Assembly (NCBI GenBank): GCA_002293605.1
Contig: DBDO01000024.1
Coordinates: 313 to 6,658, forward strand
From: Desulfovibrionaceae bacterium UBA930
GTDB lineage: Bacteria > Desulfobacterota > Desulfovibrionia > Desulfovibrionales > Desulfovibrionaceae
Direction of reading: 5' to 3'
Length of the DNA stretch: 6,346 nucleotides
The translations under genes were made by a program, and so were the position numbers. The stretch's first letter is position 1. Every line of letters begins with the position of its first letter. Positions 1 through 5,005 of this stretch are shown in pieces. Under the pieces are notes generated by a model, which was not told the origin of the DNA, made no database searches, and worked only from the letters and a program-made list of their open reading frames with translations.

Positions 1-1662
1 CTTGACGCGGCGCGGCTGGTCGGCTTCTTTGCCGAGGCGTTTTTTGCGATCTTCTTCGTATTCGCTGTAGTTGCCGTCAAAGAAGCAGACTGCGGAATCG
101 CCTTCAAAGGCCAGAATATGAGTGGCGATGCGGTCCAGGAACCAGCGGTCGTGGCTGATTACCAGCACGGACCCGGCGAAGTTTTCCAGGGCGTCTTCCA
201 GGGCGCGCATGGTATTCACGTCCAGGTCGTTGGTCGGTTCGTCGAGCAGGAGCACATTGGCACCGGATTTGAGCATCAGAGCGAGGTGCACGCGATTGCG
301 CTCGCCGCCGGAGAGCACCTCCACCTTTTTCTGCTGGTCCGCGCCGGTAATGTTGAAGCGCGAGCAGTAGGCCCGGGCGTTGACTTCCTTGTTGCCGAGC
401 CTGATGCTGTCGTAGCCTTCGCTGATGATTTCGTACACGCTTTTGCCGGGGGTGAGGGCTTCGCGGCTTTGGTCCACCCAGGCCAACTTGACCGTATCGC
501 CCACGCGCAGGCTTCCGGCATCGGGCTTTTCCGCACCCGCGATCATCCTGAAGAGCGTGGTTTTGCCCGCGCCGTTGGGGCCGATGATGCCTACAATGGC
601 TCCGGGCGGAATGATGAAGTTCATGTCGTCCACAAGAAGCTTGTCGCCCATGGATTTTTGCGCGTGTTCCGCTTCGGCCACGATCTTGCCAAGGCGCGGT
701 CCGGGCGGGATATAGATTTCCAGATCCGGGGCGCGGCGTTCGGATTCGTGCGAAAGCATGGCTTCGTAGGCGTTGATGCGGGCCTTGCTTTTGGCGTGAC
801 GGCCTTTGGGTGCCATGCGGATCCAGTCAAGTTCGCGTTGCAGGGTCTTTTGGCGTTCGGCCTCGGACTTTTCTTCATTGGCCAGGCGTTTTTGCTTCTG
901 TTCCAGCCAGGAGGAGTAGTTGCCCTTCCAAGGGATGCCCCGGCCGCGATCCAGTTCCAGAATCCATCCGGCCACGTTGTCCAGAAAGTAGCGGTCGTGG
1001 GTGACCGCGATGACCGTGCCGGGAAAGCTTTGCAGGTAGCGTTCCAGCCAGGCCACGGACTCGGCGTCCAGATGGTTGGTGGGTTCGTCCAGCAGAAGAA
1101 TATCCGGGTTTTGCAGCAAGAGACGGCACAAGGCCACGCGGCGGCGCTCCCCTCCGGAGATGACAGAAACCGGGGTGTCGGCCGGGGGGCAGCGCAGGGC
1201 GTCCATGGCCATGTCCAGACGGGCATCGAGATCCCAGATGTTTTTGTTATCCATCTCTTCCTGCACCTCGCCCTGGCGCTGGATGAGGGCGTCCATTTCC
1301 TCCGGCTCCATGGGCTCGGCGAATTTGGCGTTGATGGCCTCGAATTCATCGCGAATGGCCGTGAGTTCGGCAACGCCCTCTTCAACCACTTCGCGCACGC
1401 TGCGCGTTTCATCCACCAGAGGCTCCTGCTCCAGGTAGCCGATGGTGAAGCCGGGGGCGAGCACGGTTTTACCGTCAAAGCCCTGATCCACCCCGGCCAG
1501 TATTTTCAAAAGCGAACTCTTGCCCGAGCCGTTCAGGCCGAGCACGCCGATTTTCGCGCCGTAGAAGTAGGAAAGCGAGATGTCCTTAAGGACTTCTTTT
1601 TGCCCGTGCCGCTTGGACACGCGAATCATGGAATAGATAATCTTGTCCGGTTCGTTGCTCAT
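1..1662 (-). CDS. ettA: EttA, energy-dependent translational throttle ABC-F ATPase (3' end cut by window)
   Basis: This is a cytoplasmic ABC-F protein that, in the E. coli family member, binds the ribosomal E site and gates entry into elongation according to ATP/ADP level. The frame is open from the ATG at 1662 to the window edge, giving 554 codons; E. coli EttA is 555 residues and extends about seven residues past the matching point, so only a short tail is missing. Two ABC domains are visible. The first has Walker A GLNGSGKS at 42-49, signature SGGER at 169-173, DEPTNHLD at 192-199 and switch His222. The second has GPNGAGKT at 361-368, SGGER at 451-455, DEPTNDLD at 474-481 and His504. The linker (about 242-304, with GNYSSWLEQ and a Lys/Arg-rich helix) matches the P-site-tRNA interaction motif that marks EttA among ABC-F proteins. 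There is no membrane segment. AAAGGTG at 1667-1673 is a good ribosome binding site four bases before the ATG. Confidence 0.95.
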   Translation of the reverse strand, partial: MSNEPDKIIYSMIRVSKRHGQKEVLKDISLSYFYGAKIGVLGLNGSGKSSLLKILAGVDQGFDGKTVLAPGFTIGYLEQEPLVDETRSVREVVEEGVAELTAIRDEFEAINAKFAEPMEPEEMDALIQRQGEVQEEMDNKNIWDLDARLDMAMDALRCPPADTPVSVISGGERRRVALCRLLLQNPDILLLDEPTNHLDAESVAWLERYLQSFPGTVIAVTHDRYFLDNVAGWILELDRGRGIPWKGNYSSWLEQKQKRLANEEKSEAERQKTLQRELDWIRMAPKGRHAKSKARINAYEAMLSHESERRAPDLEIYIPPGPRLGKIVAEAEHAQKSMGDKLLVDDMNFIIPPGAIVGIIGPNGAGKTTLFRMIAGAEKPDAGSLRVGDTVKLAWVDQSREALTPGKSVYEIISEGYDSIRLGNKEVNARAYCSRFNITGADQQKKVEVLSGGERNRVHLALMLKSGANVLLLDEPTNDLDVNTMRALEDALENFAGSVLVISHDRWFLDRIATHILAFEGDSAVCFFDGNYSEYEEDRKKRLGKEADQPRRVK

Positions 1663-1709
1663 GCCTCACCTTTGTCGTGGGAAGAAAAAGTTGCGCTGTG
1701 GAATATGCA

Positions 1710-1738
1710 AGTATGGCAGAAGCGGAGGTGCTTGTCGA
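1710..1738 (-). promoter_or_regulatory. Candidate sigma-70 promoter for ettA
   Basis: On the minus strand TCGACA (1733-1738) is followed after exactly 17 bases by CATACT (1710-1715), matching the -35 and -10 consensus at 5/6 and 4/6 positions. It lies in the 92-base gap between the MGMT-like gene and ettA, and would give a leader of roughly 40 bases. No hairpin terminator was seen in the gap, so ettA could also be reached by readthrough from the upstream cluster. This is a motif match only. Confidence 0.4.
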
Positions 1739-1754
1739 GGGAGGGAAAAGGGAG

Positions 1755-2111
1755 TCAGGGAACAAAGCGCGAGAGGGCGAGGTCCACGCGGCCGTTCTTT
1801 TTGAAGGCCGCGCCCTCGGCCCGTAAAATACGCGCCTGCTCTTCCGCGCCTCCGAAAGCCATGCCGGGGGCCATTTCGCCCAGCCTGTTGATGACCCGGT
1901 GGCAGGGCAGCCCCCGCTCCTTTGGGGCCGCATGCATGGCATAGCCGACATAGCGGGCCGAGCAGGCATTATCCAGCAGTTCGGCAATCTGCCCGTAGGT
2001 CATGACCTTGCCGGGCGGGATTTGGGCCACCAGGGCGTAAACGCGCGAAAAAAATCCTTCTACCTGTTTTTTTCGCCCTGCTTTTGGAAGGGAAAGGACG
2101 GTCCGGCTCAC
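1755..2111 (-). CDS. MGMT-family protein (O6-alkylguanine-DNA alkyltransferase / ATL-like), GTG start
   Basis: This 118-residue protein consists of only the DNA-binding domain of the O6-alkylguanine-DNA alkyltransferase family, which repairs or flags alkylated guanine. IPPGKVMTYGQIAELL (31-46) holds the helix-turn-helix and the Tyr39 that helps flip the base. SARYVG (51-56) gives the arginine finger Arg53. PCHRV (69-73) carries the alkyl-acceptor Cys70, and Glu99 in RAEG completes the usual Cys-His-Glu set. The N-terminal domain of Ada/Ogt enzymes is absent, and the length and the NRLGEMAPG...GGAEEQ stretch resemble alkyltransferase-like (ATL) proteins. Those proteins, however, have Trp at the Cys70 position. 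The Asn conserved eight residues before the cysteine in MGMT appears to be Ala62 in an ungapped alignment. The start is a GTG overlapping the upstream stop codon; no good ribosome binding site precedes it, which suggests translational coupling. Family assignment is firm; whether it transfers alkyl groups or only binds lesions is open. Confidence 0.88.
   Translation of the reverse strand: MSRTVLSLPKAGRKKQVEGFFSRVYALVAQIPPGKVMTYGQIAELLDNACSARYVGYAMHAAPKERGLPCHRVINRLGEMAPGMAFGGAEEQARILRAEGAAFKKNGRVDLALSRFVP
2108..2111 (-). promoter_or_regulatory. GTGA stop/start overlap, probable translational coupling
   Basis: The TGA stop of the glycosyltransferase gene (2108-2110) and the GTG start of the MGMT-like gene (2109-2111) share bases. 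The 20 bases before the GTG on the minus strand contain no purine-rich Shine-Dalgarno run, so ribosomes finishing the transferase probably reinitiate here. The overlap also supports the GTG over any internal start. Confidence 0.6.
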
Positions 2112-3319
2112 AGGTATTTACTCGTGGAGGCGTTCAGGAAGCCCATGACAGCCTTGGCTTCCTTATATTTATTCCGGCGCAGCAAAATATCGGCCAGTAG
2201 GGCGAAGCTTTTTCTTCCGGCTCCAAGGGCGAGGGCCTGGCGCAGGCAGTGCTCGGCAAGGTCCATATCTGCGCCCATAAGGGCGGCTTCCGCGCGCAAG
2301 GTCCAGATGTCAAGGCTGAGAATTGTGTCGGGCTTGCCTTCCCGCTCGTTGTGGAGCGCGGCATAACACAGATGCAGCAGGGCCTGGCGGATTTTTTTTG
2401 AAGAAAGGGCGCTGCGCGCCGAAGCAAGGCAGTCTTGCGCGGCGCTGCGGCTGTCCTTGTCCGGAGGGGAAGCGCCATCAGCTGGGGAAGGGGCAGTAAG
2501 AGGCTTTGGCATGCCCGCTGTGAGCAACTTTCGCTTTTCATCCCTCAGCAGGGCGCTCACGCGGGGCGCAAGCGCGGCAAGGCCGTCATCGCACTCATCC
2601 GGCATGCTGCGCTGCTGATCAAAGTCCTGCATGCGCCGCTCGATATTGCAGGGGTTGCCCTTGGCTATCTTGTGCGCGAAACACTCCCTAGATTTATAAA
2701 AATAATGGTTGACCGCCACCTTATCCGTTGCGGGAGGGGCAAAGGGAAAGCCGGGAGGAATGGGGAAACGGGCGGCATTGACCGCGTGTTCGCCCGGATT
2801 GGGGTAAAAGGCGTGCGGGTTCGCGCAGGCGCGGATTTTACGCGGCTGGACAATGGACTTGATATGCGCATCATCGCCAAAGGAGCGGGTATAGGCACCA
2901 ATGACCGGTCCCTCTGGGGCGGTCTCATGGCCTGAGGAGGAAAAGATGCGCCAGTTCAGGCCGAGGGCCGCATATGCCTCAAACTCGGCCAGAAAGATGC
3001 GGATGTCCGCAAGTTCTCCTTCCGCAGGATGCAGGCGGATAAACTCGTCCACATCCAAAAAGGCCATCCAGTGGTACTCTCCTCCAAAGTGTTGCAGGCA
3101 GTGGGTATAGGCGGGTTCCTGACTGAGCGCTTTTTCAGGGCGGATGATTGTGAGCTGCGAAGGAGAGGCCCAGCCTTCCAGCAGCGTTGCCACAGGCAGG
3201 GCGCTCAGGTTGTCGTAAATGAAAAAATGCTCGAAGCCGATCAGGGCGTGATAGCAGAGCCATTCCTTGAGAAACCGGTCTTCGTCTTTGGCGATGCAGC
3301 AAAGGGCGCAGTAGCGCAT
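2108..3319 (-). CDS. Glycosyltransferase, GT92/DUF23-like (GT-A fold) with TPR-like C-terminus
   Basis: A 403-residue protein whose first ~225 residues match the Glyco_tranf_2_4/GT92 type of GT-A sugar transferase. It opens with CCIAKDEDRFLKEW (7-20), then HFFIYDNLS (31-39), then FLDVDEF (88-94), where Asp89 and Asp91 form the metal- and nucleotide-sugar-binding DxD. NWRIFSSSGH (122-131) and NHYFYKSRECFAHKIAKG (204-221) are further blocks typical of the family. After a Pro/Ser-rich linker (about 270-290), residues 291-403 are helical and TPR-like; DIWTLRAEAALMGA and LAEHCLRQALALGA fit one repeat best. No signal peptide or membrane helix is seen, so it is probably cytoplasmic or attached to a membrane complex. 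Donor and acceptor cannot be read from sequence; surface polysaccharide or protein glycosylation is likely. The ATG at 3319 has a purine-rich stretch (AGGGAA) about six bases upstream and lies 16 bases after the HD-GYP gene. The codons for Ser307 to Ile310 contain a run of eight A. Confidence 0.82.
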   Translation of the reverse strand: MRYCALCCIAKDEDRFLKEWLCYHALIGFEHFFIYDNLSALPVATLLEGWASPSQLTIIRPEKALSQEPAYTHCLQHFGGEYHWMAFLDVDEFIRLHPAEGELADIRIFLAEFEAYAALGLNWRIFSSSGHETAPEGPVIGAYTRSFGDDAHIKSIVQPRKIRACANPHAFYPNPGEHAVNAARFPIPPGFPFAPPATDKVAVNHYFYKSRECFAHKIAKGNPCNIERRMQDFDQQRSMPDECDDGLAALAPRVSALLRDEKRKLLTAGMPKPLTAPSPADGASPPDKDSRSAAQDCLASARSALSSKKIRQALLHLCYAALHNEREGKPDTILSLDIWTLRAEAALMGADMDLAEHCLRQALALGAGRKSFALLADILLRRNKYKEAKAVMGFLNASTSKYL

Positions 3320-3335
3320 GGTGTTCCCTGTATCC

Positions 3336-4553
3336 CTAAAGAACTATGCCCAGGGCCCGGCAGGGATCAATACCGGAGCCCTCCGGGGGCAGGCAACGGG
3401 CGATGCCGGAAACCGCCTCCGTAGCCATGTCACATTCGTGCGGGCACATGGCAGTGCCTTGCGGATCAAGGGCGAGCGTCACCAGGGGCAGCATGGGGTT
3501 GGTGTAGTTGCTGGCAGTGACCACGCCGCGATAGCCGTCTTTAAGTTCCACTATGCTGCCTACGGGGTAAATGCCGACCATGCGTACGAATTTTTCCACA
3601 GTTTCGGAATGGAACTGCTTTTGGCGCATCTGGTAGAGCACGCCCAGGGTCTTGTGCGGGAAAAGCGGCCCCTTGTAGGGTCTGTGGCTGGAAAGGGCAT
3701 CGTAGGAGTCGGCCACGGCCGCAAGGTGCCCTACATCTGAAATGGCATCGCCCGAGAGGCCCTTGGGGTAGCCGGAGCCATCGTAGCGTTCATGGTGCTC
3801 AAGGGCGGCCATGATTACCTCGGAGTGTAGATCCGGCAGCGTGGCCAGCAGATCGCAACTGAGCATGGGGTGGCGCATGACCAGGGTCTGCTCGGTAATG
3901 CTGAGTTGCCTGCGGGCATTGAGCAGGGCTGCGGGCAGCAGAACCTTGCCGATGTCGTGAAACAAACCGGCCAGGGCGTAGATGAGGACTTTGCGCCGCG
4001 GTTTGCCTGAGACCATGGCATAGGCGGCAAGGAGAGTGGCTACATTGACGCCGTGCGTATACATATAGTCATCGCGCTGCTGCATGCGGGGCAGGCAGAG
4101 CAGGGCGTCTATATTGCGCTCAAGGCTTTCTACCAGGCCCAGCGCGGCATCGCTTGCCGCGCCGCCCTGAAAGCGGCCCTGCCCTGCCGAGGCCATGGCC
4201 TCTCGCATGCAGGCCACGGCAAAGTCATACGCGCGCACGGCGCTCGGCATTTCCTCCCTGAGCGGGACCCTTCTGCCAGGGAGGGTTGCGCCCGTTTCTG
4301 TATGGAGCATGCGCCTGACAAGCATGGAGCTGCCTTTTGCCGCATCCCCCCCGCCGGAATATAGCTGCACACCGGAGCCTGAACGGGCTAATTCGACATA
4401 TGCTTTTTTATATTCCTGTTTGAGCAGGGAGACGGCCAGACTGTGCGGATCAAGGACAGGAGAAGACCCGGAAGCGGCCTCTATATCCGGCTTCGGAAGA
4501 GAGTTGTCCGCCGGAATGGAACGGCTGCTTGGGCTGTGCGAATCTTTGAGCAT
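3336..4553 (-). CDS. HD-GYP domain protein, probable cyclic-di-GMP phosphodiesterase
   Basis: A 405-residue soluble protein with a C-terminal HD-GYP domain (about 140-340), the family that hydrolyses cyclic-di-GMP to pGpG and/or GMP. Visible marks are YTHGVN (His167), GLFHDIGK (His199-Asp200, Lys203), RHPM (His228), HHERYDGSGYP (253-263, including the GYP triplet at 261-263) and VADSYDALSSHRPYK (Asp282). These cover the metal-ligand positions expected of an active enzyme. After the domain, YPVGSIVELKDGYRGVV (329-345) is the small beta extension often seen in this family. The first ~130 residues match no input domain I recognise; no receiver, PAS, GAF or membrane segment is visible. I chose the ATG at 4553 because GAGGA (4558-4562) sits four bases upstream. 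An in-frame ATG at 4601 and a TTG at 4694 lack such a site and would add 16 or 47 residues of low-complexity sequence. It heads the cluster with the glycosyltransferase, 16 bases downstream. Confidence 0.9.
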   Translation of the reverse strand: MLKDSHSPSSRSIPADNSLPKPDIEAASGSSPVLDPHSLAVSLLKQEYKKAYVELARSGSGVQLYSGGGDAAKGSSMLVRRMLHTETGATLPGRRVPLREEMPSAVRAYDFAVACMREAMASAGQGRFQGGAASDAALGLVESLERNIDALLCLPRMQQRDDYMYTHGVNVATLLAAYAMVSGKPRRKVLIYALAGLFHDIGKVLLPAALLNARRQLSITEQTLVMRHPMLSCDLLATLPDLHSEVIMAALEHHERYDGSGYPKGLSGDAISDVGHLAAVADSYDALSSHRPYKGPLFPHKTLGVLYQMRQKQFHSETVEKFVRMVGIYPVGSIVELKDGYRGVVTASNYTNPMLPLVTLALDPQGTAMCPHECDMATEAVSGIARCLPPEGSGIDPCRALGIVL

Positions 4554-4652
4554 GCTGTCCTCAAACGATCTTTCCCGCTTGAATCGACCGGATACCTGCA
4601 TACAGCGAAAGGCGCGGGAACGGTGGGCATTGTTGCGGAGCGGCCCCCCTGA

Positions 4653-4679
4653 TTCCGGCCCGGAACCCGTTTTTTCGGG
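4653..4679 (-). repeat. Paired inverted repeats in the HD-GYP leader
   Basis: TTCCGG (4653-4658) and CCGGAA (4660-4665) form a perfect 6-base palindrome around one central base. Immediately beside it CCCG (4666-4669) and CGGG (4676-4679) flank a run of six T. On the minus-strand transcript the GCCCG at 4676-4680 could pair with its neighbour or with CGGGC inside the palindrome, so two alternative folds exist. It may be a protein-binding palindrome, a leader RNA element or chance; nothing more can be said from sequence. Confidence 0.3.
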
Positions 4680-4751
4680 CACACCTCGGCACAAAGTCTA
4701 GAATATATCCCGAGAACATGAAGAGAACGCTAACCTATTTTTTTTTATTAA

Positions 4752-4780
4752 TCTATAAAAACTTTAGAGTCTTTTGTAAA
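4752..4780 (-). promoter_or_regulatory. Candidate sigma-70 promoter for the HD-GYP cluster (proximal)
   Basis: TTTACA (4775-4780 on the minus strand) is separated by 17 bases from TATAGA (4752-4757), matching consensus at 5/6 and 4/6 positions. Transcription would start near 4745 and give a leader of about 190 bases before the ATG at 4553. AT-rich DNA produces such matches by chance, so the exact site is uncertain although a promoter somewhere in this island is likely. Confidence 0.4.
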
Positions 4781-4783
4781 AAA

Positions 4784-4812
4784 AATATCATTTTTTCAAA
4801 ATAATTTTTCAA
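4784..4812 (-). promoter_or_regulatory. Candidate sigma-70 promoter for the HD-GYP cluster (distal)
   Basis: TTGAAA (4807-4812 on the minus strand), 17 bases, then GATATT (4784-4789). This is an alternative or additional start for the HD-GYP transcript. Its -35 hexamer lies within one copy of the 10-base direct repeat at 4792-4814, so a repressor or activator binding the repeats would overlap it. Confidence 0.3.
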
Positions 4813-4814
4813 AA
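4792..4814. repeat. Two direct copies of TTTTTCAAAA, 13-base period
   Basis: TTTTTCAAAA occurs exactly at 4792-4801 and 4805-4814, three bases apart. On the minus strand each copy contains TTGAAA, a near-consensus -35 hexamer. Possible readings are a tandem operator, an UP-element-like A/T tract, or chance in a base-biased stretch. Confidence 0.4.
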
Positions 4815-4824
4815 TTTATATAAT
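4795..4824 (+). promoter_or_regulatory. Candidate plus-strand promoter with perfect TATAAT
   Basis: A perfect TATAAT (4819-4824) lies 18 bases after TTCAAA (4795-4800, 4/6 match). It points away from the HD-GYP gene, toward the hairpin-rich non-coding stretch at 4861-5005 and the 3' end of the membrane-fusion gene. The AT content makes a chance match plausible; the structured sequence directly downstream is the reason to list it. Confidence 0.25.
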
Positions 4825-4870
4825 ATATTGGAAATTAAGAAATTATTGTTGTGTTTTTTTACGCGGGGAA

Positions 4871-4887
4871 GGGCAGGAAGGCTGCCC
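4871..4887. repeat. Perfect 6-bp hairpin (GGGCAG/CTGCCC)
   Basis: GGGCAG (4871-4876) and CTGCCC (4882-4887) are perfectly complementary around a five-base loop. Neither strand follows it with a T run, so it is not a standard intrinsic terminator. It could protect or end the 3' part of the transcript from the gene ending at 5006. Confidence 0.4.
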
Positions 4888-4934
4888 AAACGAGAGTTGT
4901 TGGAGAGGCGTATTGAACTGGGGGTGCAGGGGCC

Positions 4935-4966
4935 GTTTGTCCTTCGCAAAGCAAAGGCGGATAAAC
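4935..4966. repeat. Long imperfect hairpin in non-coding DNA
   Basis: Read on the plus strand, GTTTGT (4935-4940) pairs with ATAAAC (4961-4966) using one G-U wobble. CCTT (4941-4944) pairs with AAGG (4954-4957), and after one mismatch GC pairs with GC around an AAA loop; CGG (4958-4960) is bulged. The wobble becomes an A-C mismatch on the minus strand, so the fold is slightly better as a plus-strand RNA. Around it, CTGGGG (4918-4923) can pair with CCCCAG (4979-4984). Confidence 0.4.
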
Positions 4967-4968
4967 CC

Positions 4969-4986
4969 AAAACAGGCTCCCCAGCC
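4969..4986 (-). terminator. Weak terminator candidate after the membrane-fusion gene
   Basis: On the minus strand, about 20 bases after the stop codon, GGCT and AGCC (4975-4986) form a short 4-bp stem with a GGGG loop. It is followed by TG and then four T (4969-4972). Stem and T run are both short, so termination would be inefficient. Confidence 0.3.
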
Positions 4987-5005
4987 AAATGAATAGGGCC
5001 TGAGC

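Larger units (their letters stand above)
4741..4860. other. AT-rich intergenic island
   Basis: By hand count these 120 bases hold 15 G or C (12.5%), against a clearly GC-rich background on both sides. The stretch lies upstream of the HD-GYP gene and carries A- and T-tracts that would bend or melt easily. It contains no convincing open reading frame. It is best read as the promoter and upstream-activating region of the HD-GYP cluster, and could also bind a xenogeneic-silencer or nucleoid protein. Confidence 0.7.

Noticed and set aside
621..1478. A 285-codon open frame on the minus strand in a second frame
   Set aside because: It overlaps ettA in a different frame, and its Arg/Pro/Ser-rich product is an out-of-frame shadow of the ABC domains.
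1714..1731. A sigma-54-like TGGCAG...TGC on the plus strand
   Set aside because: The distance between the GG and GC elements is 13 bases instead of the required 10, and no plus-strand gene follows.
118..1944. A 608-codon open frame on the plus strand
   Set aside because: It lies antisense to ettA, whose protein matches EttA along its whole length including both ABC cassettes. The antisense frame is open because of GC-rich codon bias and its product shows no recognisable domain.
2435..2935. A 166-codon plus-strand frame and several smaller ones across 2100-4700
   Set aside because: They are antisense to the glycosyltransferase and HD-GYP genes, have no ribosome binding sites I could support, and show no domain.
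4554..4694. A longer HD-GYP protein starting at TTG 4694 or ATG 4601
   Set aside because: Neither has a ribosome binding site, and the extra residues look like translated leader. The ATG at 4553 has GAGGA at a workable distance.
4554..4745. A cyclic-di-GMP riboswitch (GEMM) ahead of the HD-GYP gene
   Set aside because: It would make sense for a cyclic-di-GMP enzyme, but the conserved GEMM blocks with their receptor and tetraloop could not be found in this leader or in 4861-5005.
4718..4804. A 28-residue plus-strand ORF in the AT-rich island, hydrophobic and Lys-rich
   Set aside because: There is no Shine-Dalgarno sequence, and its composition (Phe, Lys, Ile) is what poly-A/T DNA encodes by default. 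It also overlaps both candidate promoters of the HD-GYP gene.
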